The notes below the pieces were generated by a model that saw nothing but the letters and a program-made list of their open reading frames with translations, did not search any database and was not told the origin of the DNA. Both the position numbers and the translations under genes were made by a program. Source: Candidatus Aminicenantota bacterium (GTDB lineage: Bacteria > Acidobacteriota > Aminicenantia > Aminicenantales > JAFGBC01). Taken from it: a stretch of DNA of 5,490 bases. The stretch is from NCBI GenBank assembly GCA_016933355.1, contig JAFGBC010000141.1, forward strand, positions 1 to 5,490. The letters run 5' to 3'. Shown piece by piece: positions 1 through 4,307 of this stretch. Position 1 is the stretch's first letter; every line of letters starts with the position of its first letter.

Positions 1-470
1 CGGGAGGCGTTGATGTCCTCGACCGCCCGGGCGTAGAGGCCCTCGAGCGGCTTGAAGAGCCCGGTCCCGAACAGGGCGTCGACGATGACGGTCGCGCGCA
101 GGAGGTCGCGCCGGTTGGCCTGCCAGCGCTCCCGCGTCGGCGTGGGGATGACTTCCAGTCCGATCCTCTCGGCGATCCTCAGATTGACGGCCGCGTCGCC
201 CCGGACCTCTTCCTTGGAGGCGACGAGCAGGACCAGAGGCGAAGCGCCCAAGCTCAGGAGGTGGCGGGCGACGACGAGCCCGTCGCCGCCGTTGTTGCCC
301 TTGCCGGCCACGACGGCGATCGTCTCCTTGCCGAGGTCGGGAAACCGCTTCCTGATCGCGCGGACGACCTGGATCCCGGCGTTCTCCATCAGGACCGGTC
401 CCGGGATTCCGATCTCGACGATCGTCTTGCGGTCGATCTCCCTCATCTGGCCCGCTGTCAGGATTTTCAT
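1..470 (-). CDS. nnrE: NAD(P)H-hydrate epimerase (YjeF N-terminal domain), partial
   Basis: The reverse strand encodes 156 residues from the start, and the frame is still open at the left edge, so the C-terminus is missing. The family epimerises the S and R forms of NAD(P)HX, the hydrated and inactive form of NAD(P)H, so that a dehydratase (NnrD) can restore the cofactor; it is cytosolic. Visible signatures are an N-terminal helix beginning MKILTAGQMREID, the MENAG segment at about residues 28-32, the glycine-rich GKGNNGGDG loop at 56-64 followed by LVVARHL, and DALFGTGL at 131-138, whose Asp131 matches the conserved acidic residue of the fold. The start at 470 is preferred because a GAGGAGGGAG Shine-Dalgarno lies 9-12 nt upstream. 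An in-frame ATG at 500 would add ten residues but would put that Shine-Dalgarno inside the gene. In many bacteria this domain is fused to NnrD; whether that is so here cannot be seen. The gene is divergent from gap. Confidence 0.93.
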   Translation of the reverse strand, partial: MKILTAGQMREIDRKTIVEIGIPGPVLMENAGIQVVRAIRKRFPDLGKETIAVVAGKGNNGGDGLVVARHLLSLGASPLVLLVASKEEVRGDAAVNLRIAERIGLEVIPTPTRERWQANRRDLLRATVIVDALFGTGLFKPLEGLYARAVEDINAS

Positions 471-479
471 CGACGCTCG

Positions 480-489
480 CTCCCTCCTC
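480..489 (-). promoter_or_regulatory. Ribosome binding site of nnrE
   Basis: On the minus strand this reads GAGGAGGGAG and ends 9 nt before the ATG at 470. It decides between two in-frame starts (470 and 500) in favour of 470. Confidence 0.75.
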
Positions 490-498
490 GCGCCGCCC

Positions 499-504
499 AT
501 TTTA
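499..504 (-). promoter_or_regulatory. Possible -10 element for nnrE
   Basis: The minus strand reads TAAAAT, preceded by TTTTTGC, which is AT-rich against the GC-rich surroundings. No good -35 is visible at 16-18 nt; the best is a poor TCGAAT at 527-522. If used, transcription would begin near 492, downstream of the alternative ATG at 500, which would also support the start at 470. Weak prediction. Confidence 0.3.
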
Positions 505-518
505 GCAAAAACGCCGCC

Positions 519-539
519 CGAATTCGAGGGTTGAATTCG
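519..539. repeat. Inverted repeat in the divergent nnrE-gap region (operator candidate)
   Basis: Perfect 7-bp arms CGAATTC (519-525) and GAATTCG (533-539) are separated by 7 nt. The right arm overlaps the predicted -35 of the gap promoter (531-536), and the repeat lies upstream of the nnrE start on the other strand. This geometry would suit a dimeric regulator acting on one or both divergent promoters. Each arm contains the self-complementary GAATTC, so chance cannot be excluded. No known operator family was recognised. Confidence 0.45.
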
Positions 540-557
540 CCCTTCGTTTATGATAAT
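531..557 (+). promoter_or_regulatory. Probable sigma-70-type promoter of the gap-pgk-tpiA operon
   Basis: A -35-like TTGAAT (531-536) is followed after 15 nt by GATAAT (552-557); an alternative -10, TAATTT (554-559), has 17-nt spacing. The segment 531-560 is much more AT-rich than its surroundings and sits just ahead of the first gene of the operon. Transcription from here would give a leader of roughly 30-35 nt. The exact -10 is uncertain. Confidence 0.55.
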
Positions 558-597
558 TTTTGGGCTCAGTTTCCCGAGACACCAGAGGAGGTTTTTT

Positions 598-1599
598 ATG
601 AGCATTCGTGTCGGTATAAACGGGTTCGGCCGGATCGGGCGCAATTTCCTGCGGGCCGCGGTCAAGGACCGGGACCTCGAGTTCGTGGCCGTCAACGACA
701 TCACCGACGCCAAGACGCTGGCCCATCTCCTCAAGTACGACTCGATCCTGGGCCGCTTCCGGGGCGAGGTGTCGCACACCGCCGACGCCATCAGCGTCGA
801 CGGCCGGACGATCCAGGTCCTGTCCAAGAAGGACGTCGCCGAGCTTCCCTGGAAGGACCTCAAGGTCGATTACGTCATCGAATCGACCGGCAGGTACACG
901 AAGCGGCCCGACCTCATCAAGCACGTCGAGATCGGCGGCGCCAGGAAGGTCCTCGTCTCGGCCCCGGCCACCGACCCCGACATTACGCTCGTCATGGGCG
1001 TCAACGAGTCCATGTACGACCCGGCCAAGCACCACATCATCTCCAACGCCTCCTGCACGACGAACTGCCTGGCCCCCGTCGTCAAGGTCCTCCACGAGGC
1101 CTTCGGGTTCGAGAAGGGCTTCATGACGACGATCCACTCCTACACCAACGACCAGAAGATCCTCGACGCGCCCCACAAGGACCTGCGCCGGGCCAGGGCC
1201 GCCGCCGTCTCCCAGATCCCGACCACGACCGGCGCCGCCAAGGCCGTCGGCCTCGTCCTGCCCGAGCTGAAAGGCCGGATCGACGGCGTCGCCATCCGCG
1301 TCCCGACCCCGAACGTCTCGCTCGTCGACCTGGTCGCGATCCTCAAGACCCAGACGACCGCCGCGGCCGTCAACGACGCCTTCAAAGCGGCGGCCTCCGG
1401 CGCCCTGAAGGGCATCCTGGATGTCTGCGAGGAAGAGCTCGTCTCGGTCGACTTCATGTCCAACCCGCACTCCTCCATCGTCGACGCCCCGTCGACCAAG
1501 GTCATGGACGGGACCCTGGTCAAGGTCATGTCCTGGTACGACAACGAGTGGGGCTACTCGGTCCGCCTCTACGACATGCTCAAATTCGTCGCCCGCTGA
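598..1599 (+). CDS. gap: Glyceraldehyde-3-phosphate dehydrogenase, phosphorylating
   Basis: The 333-residue protein is full length for type I GAPDH. The enzyme oxidises and phosphorylates glyceraldehyde-3-phosphate to 1,3-bisphosphoglycerate using NAD+, in the cytosol. The N-terminal Rossmann motif GINGFGRIGRN is at residues 6-16. N33-D34 ends the second strand, and an aspartate there favours NAD over NADP. The catalytic motif SNASCTTNCLAP contains Cys153, and the partner His180 lies in TTIHSYTNDQ, the usual 27 residues apart. Arg234 in VAIRVPTPNVSLVDL should contact phosphate. The C-terminus has WYDNEWGYS at 313-321. The coenzyme-selectivity stretch reads LDAPHKD, with Ala in place of the common Leu but Pro retained, so NAD use is still expected. 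AGGAGG lies 6 nt upstream of this ATG. A start at 550 would add 16 residues unlike the family and is rejected. It is the first gene of the operon, with pgk 5 nt downstream. Confidence 0.98.
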   Translation: MSIRVGINGFGRIGRNFLRAAVKDRDLEFVAVNDITDAKTLAHLLKYDSILGRFRGEVSHTADAISVDGRTIQVLSKKDVAELPWKDLKVDYVIESTGRYTKRPDLIKHVEIGGARKVLVSAPATDPDITLVMGVNESMYDPAKHHIISNASCTTNCLAPVVKVLHEAFGFEKGFMTTIHSYTNDQKILDAPHKDLRRARAAAVSQIPTTTGAAKAVGLVLPELKGRIDGVAIRVPTPNVSLVDLVAILKTQTTAAAVNDAFKAAASGALKGILDVCEEELVSVDFMSNPHSSIVDAPSTKVMDGTLVKVMSWYDNEWGYSVRLYDMLKFVAR

Positions 1600-1604
1600 C
1601 GGCC

Positions 1605-2783
1605 ATGCGATCCGTCGAAGACCTCGACCTCAAGGGCCGGACCGTCTTCCTCCGCGTCGACTTCAACGTCCCCCAGGACGAGACCGGCGCCGTCCGCGAC
1701 GACACCCGGATCCGCGCCTCGCTGCCGACCATCGCCCGGGTTCTGGACCAGGGAGGCCGGCTGGTGCTGGCCTCCCACCTGGGACGGCCCAAAGGGAAAG
1801 TCAACCCCAAGTACAGCCTCGCCCCCGCGACGCGCCGCTTGGCCGAGATCATCCCCAACAAGGTCGTCCAGGCCCCCGACGTCATCGGGCCCGAGGTCGA
1901 GCGCCTCAAAGGGGAGCTCCGGAACGGCGAGGTTCTCGTCCTGGAGAACCTCCGCTTCTATCCCGGCGAGGAGGCCAACGACGCCGCTTTCGCCGTCGAG
2001 ATGGCCCGCGGCATCGACGCCTACGTCAACGACGCCTTCGGCTCCTGCCACCGCGCCCACGCCTCGGTCGACGCCCTGGCCCGCCTGGTCAAGATCAGGG
2101 CGGCCGGCTATCTCCTCCACAAAGAAGTCGCGTATCTGACCCGGGCGGTCCGCAACCCCGCAAAACCCTTCATCGCCGTCCTGGGCGGGGCCAAGGTCGA
2201 GGACAAAATCCCGGTCCTCGAAAACCTGATCGGCAAGGCCGACGAGATCCTGATCGGCGGGGCCATGGCCTACACCTTCTTCAAGGCCCAGGGTTTCGAC
2301 GTCGGAAAGTCCCTCGTCGAGGACGACAAGAAAGAGGTCGCCCTGTCCATTCTGGCCAAAGCTAAAGCCGCCGGCGTCAAGCTCCGGCTCCCGGTCGATC
2401 ACGTCACGGCCGCCGCCGTCGAGGCCGGGGCCGCGACCCGGGTCGTCGAGGGCTTCCCCTTCCCGGCCGACCAGATGGGCGTCGACATCGGACCCAAGAC
2501 GGCCGCGCTCTACGCCGAGGCGATCGGCCGGGCCAAGACCGTCGTCTGGAACGGCCCGCTGGGCGTTTTCGAGATCGACGCCTTCGCGGCGGGGACCATG
2601 AAAATCGCCGAGGCCGTGGCGAACGCCGACGCCGTCACCATCGTCGGCGGCGGGGATTCGGTGGCGGCCGTCCACAAGGCCGGCGTCGCCGACCGGATCT
2701 CCCACATTTCGACCGGAGGGGGGGCTTCGCTCGAATTCCTCGCCTACGAAACGCTCCCCGGTATCCAGGCCCTGGAAGAGTGA
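1605..2783 (+). CDS. pgk: Phosphoglycerate kinase
   Basis: The 392-residue protein matches the usual bacterial length of about 390-400. It transfers phosphate between 1,3-bisphosphoglycerate and ADP to give 3-phosphoglycerate and ATP, directly after Gap in the pathway. N-domain substrate-binding motifs are RVDFNVP (17-23), SHLGRPKGK (57-65), ENLRFYPGEE (114-123) and the HRAHAS loop (149-154). C-domain nucleotide-binding motifs are GGAKVEDK (194-201), WNGPLGVFE (315-323), VGGGDS (347-352) and STGGGASLEFL (369-379). The loop before HRAHAS reads FGSC where FGTA is usual, a mild change. The ATG is 5 nt after the gap stop codon and no Shine-Dalgarno-like sequence is visible in the preceding 20 nt, so translation is probably coupled to termination of gap. 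The same reading frame stays open far upstream through gap, but that is a product of base composition; the family N-terminus fixes the start here. Confidence 0.98.
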   Translation: MRSVEDLDLKGRTVFLRVDFNVPQDETGAVRDDTRIRASLPTIARVLDQGGRLVLASHLGRPKGKVNPKYSLAPATRRLAEIIPNKVVQAPDVIGPEVERLKGELRNGEVLVLENLRFYPGEEANDAAFAVEMARGIDAYVNDAFGSCHRAHASVDALARLVKIRAAGYLLHKEVAYLTRAVRNPAKPFIAVLGGAKVEDKIPVLENLIGKADEILIGGAMAYTFFKAQGFDVGKSLVEDDKKEVALSILAKAKAAGVKLRLPVDHVTAAAVEAGAATRVVEGFPFPADQMGVDIGPKTAALYAEAIGRAKTVVWNGPLGVFEIDAFAAGTMKIAEAVANADAVTIVGGGDSVAAVHKAGVADRISHISTGGGASLEFLAYETLPGIQALEE

Positions 2784-2809
2784 CCCGGACCCGGGGATAA
2801 GGAGAAGCG

Positions 2810-3598
2810 ATGACGCACGACCGCAGCCGGCCTCTCCTGGCCGGAAACTGGAAGATGCACCAAACCCTGGCCGAGGCGCGCGCCCTTGCTTCGGCCGTCG
2901 CCGCCGCGTCCCGCGAGCTCGCCGGGGCGGACATCATCCTGGCCCCCCCCTTCACCGCCCTGGCGGAAGTCCGCCGGGCGCTGGCCGGGAGCCCGGTCGG
3001 CCTCGCCGGCCAGAACCTGTTCTGGGAGGAAAAAGGCGCGTTCACCGGCGAGGTTTCGGCCCCCCTCCTCAAGGACGCCGGCTGCAGTCACGTCATCATC
3101 GGCCATTCGGAGCGGCGCCAACACTTCGGAGAGACGGACGCCTCCGTCCGTAAAAAGATCAAATCCGCCCTGCAGGCCGGACTCGTCCCGATCGTCTGCG
3201 TCGGGGAAAGCCTCGGGGAGCGCGAGGCGGGCCGGACCATGGACGTGATCGCGGGCCAGCTCGAGGGCGGGCTGGACGGTCTGGACGCCGATGAGGCCGG
3301 CCGGATCGTCCTCGCCTACGAGCCTGTCTGGGCGATCGGGACGGGGCGCACGGCATCGCCCGACCAGGCCGAAGAGGTCCACGGCTTCATCCGGGGCCGC
3401 CTCGAAGAAAGCTATGGCGGAGAATTATCCTCGTGTGCTATAATTCTTTACGGCGGGTCGGTCAAAGCCGCCAACACCTGTTCCTTATTTAAGGAAAAGG
3501 ATATCGACGGCGCCTTGGTCGGAGGGGCTTCCCTCGAACCCGGGTCGTTCATCGAGATCGTCAGAGAAGCGATTAAAGGCCGGAAGGAAAGACAGTGA
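2810..3598 (+). CDS. tpiA: Triosephosphate isomerase
   Basis: The 262-residue protein is slightly longer than the usual 250 or so because of short extensions at both ends. It interconverts dihydroxyacetone phosphate and glyceraldehyde-3-phosphate and so supplies Gap. The TIM-barrel signatures are intact: AGNWKMH with Asn13 and Lys15, GHSERR with catalytic His99, YEPVWAIGTG with catalytic Glu171 and the start of the flexible loop, YGGSVKAAN (214-222) and GALVGGASL (234-242) for phosphate binding. AAGGAG ends 5 nt upstream of the ATG. The stop codon overlaps the GTG start of secG. The last 180 bases depart from local codon use, with tta, ata, att, ctt and ttt clustered where the rest of the operon uses G/C-ending codons. 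This coincides with two inverted repeats and an extended -10, suggesting that a regulatory signal is overlaid on the coding sequence. Confidence 0.98.
   Translation: MTHDRSRPLLAGNWKMHQTLAEARALASAVAAASRELAGADIILAPPFTALAEVRRALAGSPVGLAGQNLFWEEKGAFTGEVSAPLLKDAGCSHVIIGHSERRQHFGETDASVRKKIKSALQAGLVPIVCVGESLGEREAGRTMDVIAGQLEGGLDGLDADEAGRIVLAYEPVWAIGTGRTASPDQAEEVHGFIRGRLEESYGGELSSCAIILYGGSVKAANTCSLFKEKDIDGALVGGASLEPGSFIEIVREAIKGRKERQ
3421..3447. repeat. AT-rich inverted repeat inside tpiA
   Basis: Perfect 8-bp arms AGAATTAT (3421-3428) and ATAATTCT (3440-3447) are separated by 11 nt. The right arm overlaps the extended -10 at 3436-3444. As DNA it looks like an operator; as RNA it could form a hairpin with an 11-nt loop. 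It uses codons (tta, ata, att, ctt) that are unusual for this operon. Confidence 0.6.
3436..3444 (+). promoter_or_regulatory. Candidate internal promoter for secG and tRNA-Leu (extended -10)
   Basis: TGCTATAAT is an exact extended -10 (TG-N-TATAAT). No -35 is seen at the expected distance (GGCGGA at 3416-3421), but extended -10 promoters can work without one. Transcription would begin near 3451, about 145 nt upstream of the secG start, still inside tpiA. That would let secG and the tRNA be expressed apart from the glycolytic genes. The element lies in coding sequence, so selection on the protein must also be met; not proven. Confidence 0.45.
3481..3496. repeat. 16-bp perfect palindrome inside tpiA
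   Basis: TTCCTTATTTAAGGAA is fully self-complementary (7-bp arms around a central TT/AA step when read as a hairpin). It lies about 30 nt downstream of the start predicted from the internal extended -10. It could be a second operator half-site region or a leader hairpin; a 2-nt loop makes DNA binding more likely than a stable RNA stem. No known regulator is recognised. Confidence 0.45.
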
Positions 3599-3987
3599 GC
3601 GTAATCGTCACCGTGATCCATGTCATCGTGTGTTTCGTCCTGATCATGGCCGTCCTTCTCCAGTCGGGGAAGGCCGCGGACCTCGCCGGCGCCTTCGGCG
3701 GCGCGGGCAGCCAGACCGTGTTCGGTCCGCGCGGAGCGGGGACGATCTTGGGCAAGATCACAACCATCTCCGCGATCATCTTCATGTTCACGTCCCTCGG
3801 GCTCTGGATTCTCTCCGGAAAGGGCGACAAGTCCGTCGTCAGCGGAGAGACGGCGCCGCCAGCGGCCGCGACCGACACCCAGAAGGCGCCCGAAGCCGCG
3901 CCGACGACCTCGGACGCGCCGGCCCAAGCCCAGCAACCCTCCCAAGCCGGGCAGAAACCCCCTGCCTCGGCCCCGGATAAGCAATAA
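3595..3987 (+). CDS. secG: Preprotein translocase subunit SecG
   Basis: The 130-residue inner-membrane protein is the small accessory subunit of the SecYEG channel, which stimulates SecA-driven export. Transmembrane helix 1 spans about residues 3-22. The conserved cytosolic loop follows, with LLQSGKAADLAGAFGG (21-36), GSQTVFGPRG (38-47) and TILGKIT (50-56), and helix 2 covers about 50-73, ending in TSLGLWIL. The first 75 residues are typical of the family. The remaining 55 form a low-complexity tail rich in Ala, Pro, Gln and Thr with no predicted fold; such tails are common but variable. The start is GTG, whose TG is shared with the tpiA stop (GTGA overlap). GGAAGGAAAG lies just upstream, with AAGGA 6 nt from the start, inside the end of tpiA. 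tRNA-Leu follows after 12 nt, with no terminator between. Confidence 0.96.
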   Translation: MSVIVTVIHVIVCFVLIMAVLLQSGKAADLAGAFGGAGSQTVFGPRGAGTILGKITTISAIIFMFTSLGLWILSGKGDKSVVSGETAPPAAATDTQKAPEAAPTTSDAPAQAQQPSQAGQKPPASAPDKQ

Positions 3988-3999
3988 CTCAGCTTCGAT

Positions 4000-4086
4000 G
4001 CCGAAGTGGTGGAATTGGCAGACACGCTAGCTTGAGGGGCTAGTTCCTGGTAATCGGGAGTGGGGGTTCGAGTCCCCCCTTCGGCA
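4000..4086 (+). tRNA. tRNA-Leu, anticodon GAG
   Basis: This is an 87-nt class II tRNA. Acceptor arms GCCGAAG (4000-4006) and CTTCGGC (4079-4085) pair fully, followed by discriminator A4086. The D stem is GTG/CAC (4009-4011 with 4023-4025). The anticodon stem is CTAGC/GCTAG (4027-4031 with 4039-4043) around the loop TTGAGGG, which places anticodon GAG at 4034-4036, reading CUC and CUU leucine codons. The long variable arm typical of tRNA-Leu (4044-4061) has a TCCTG/CGGGA stem. The T arm is GGGGG-TTCGAGT-CCCCC (4062-4078). CCA is not encoded and must be added by the tRNA nucleotidyltransferase. Lying 12 nt after secG, it is probably cut out of the operon transcript or made from the internal promoter in tpiA. 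CTC is a favoured Leu codon in the neighbouring genes. Confidence 0.97.
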
Positions 4087-4092
4087 TTCTCA

Positions 4093-4107
4093 AAACCCGG
4101 CCGGTTT
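4093..4107 (+). terminator. Weak hairpin after tRNA-Leu, possible terminator
   Basis: AAACC and GGTTT pair around the 5-nt loop CGGCC, 7 nt after the tRNA 3' end. Only three T residues occur at the 3' edge and they are part of the stem, so intrinsic termination would be inefficient. It may instead mark the trailer processed away from the tRNA. Confidence 0.25.
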
Positions 4108-4134
4108 GACGCAACGAAACCCGGATGTCCGTCG

Positions 4135-4140
4135 TATAAT
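4135..4140 (+). promoter_or_regulatory. Isolated consensus -10 hexamer
   Basis: TATAAT matches the -10 consensus exactly. No acceptable -35 occurs at 16-18 nt. TTGACG at 4106-4111 is a good -35 but lies 23 nt away, which is too far. If active it would give a leader of about 160 nt before the gene at 4308, containing the hairpin at 4180-4196. Confidence 0.3.
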
Positions 4141-4179
4141 ATCGGAGAGGGAGCCGTCGCCTCAGTCAACACGGAGCCA

Positions 4180-4196
4180 CGTAAAAAGCCTTTACG
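4180..4196. repeat. Inverted repeat upstream of the sigma-54-like promoter
   Basis: CGTAAA (4180-4185) and TTTACG (4191-4196) are perfect 6-bp arms around AAGCC. The centre lies about 73 bp upstream of the start predicted from the -24/-12 element, which makes it a candidate activator site. In a longer transcript from 4135 it could instead form an RNA hairpin. Confidence 0.4.
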
Positions 4197-4234
4197 CCTC
4201 ACACGCCCCGGTTGTTGGCTGCACCTAATGCTCC

Positions 4235-4250
4235 TGGCACGAATTATGCT
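4235..4250 (+). promoter_or_regulatory. Candidate sigma-54 (RpoN) -24/-12 promoter
   Basis: TGGCACGAATTATGCT matches the consensus TGGCACG-N4-TTGCW at all positions but the first T of TTGC. The invariant GG (4236-4237) and GC (4248-4249) are correctly spaced, and a T-run follows the -12 element, as is common. Transcription would begin near 4261, giving a leader of about 48 nt before the gene at 4308. Such promoters need an enhancer-binding ATPase; none is encoded in this window. Confidence 0.5.
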
Positions 4251-4293
4251 GTTTTTTGAAACGATAATCACCGAGAAGCTTTTAGGTTTCAAG

Positions 4294-4300
4294 AAGGAGG
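4294..4300 (+). promoter_or_regulatory. Strong ribosome binding site of the VWFA-related gene
   Basis: AAGGAGG is a full anti-Shine-Dalgarno match, 7 nt before the ATG at 4308. It fixes the start of the partial gene and implies efficient translation. Confidence 0.8.
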
Positions 4301-4307
4301 CTTCGAC

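Larger units (their letters stand above)
4087..4307. other. Intergenic region between tRNA-Leu and the VWFA-related gene
   Basis: These 221 bases are AT-richer than the flanking genes and hold no convincing gene. A short open frame crossing here (4060-4311) starts inside the tRNA, lacks a ribosome binding site and resembles nothing known. The region does hold a weak hairpin just after the tRNA, an isolated TATAAT, a 6-bp-arm inverted repeat and a sigma-54-like promoter, each listed separately. No riboswitch or small RNA was recognised. Confidence 0.7.

Noticed and set aside
550..597. Upstream ATG extending GAPDH by 16 residues
   Set aside because: The extension does not look like a GAPDH N-terminus, the AGGAGG site lies inside it 6 nt before the ATG at 598, and the predicted -10 overlaps the upstream ATG.
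261..1604. A very long plus-strand open frame (840 codons) running through gap into pgk, suggesting a fusion protein
   Set aside because: Its first 448 codons overlap gap and nnrE in other frames and give an Arg/Pro/Gly-rich translation like no family. Only the part from 1605 is Pgk. It reflects scarcity of stop codons in GC-rich DNA.
1569..2705. A 378-codon antisense open frame across pgk
   Set aside because: It is opposite a fully conserved pgk; its Asp/Gly/Val-rich translation is the mirror of G/C third-position bias and it shows no family motif.
4106..4140. TTGACG and TATAAT as a sigma-70 promoter pair after the tRNA
   Set aside because: The spacer is 23 nt, outside the workable 15-20 nt range; only the TATAAT is kept, as a low-confidence element.
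4256..4292. TTGAAAC and GTTTCAA inverted repeat as a leader hairpin before the VWFA-related gene
   Set aside because: The arms are 23 nt apart and AT-rich, giving a weak stem, and the 5' arm would be mostly missing from a transcript starting near 4261.
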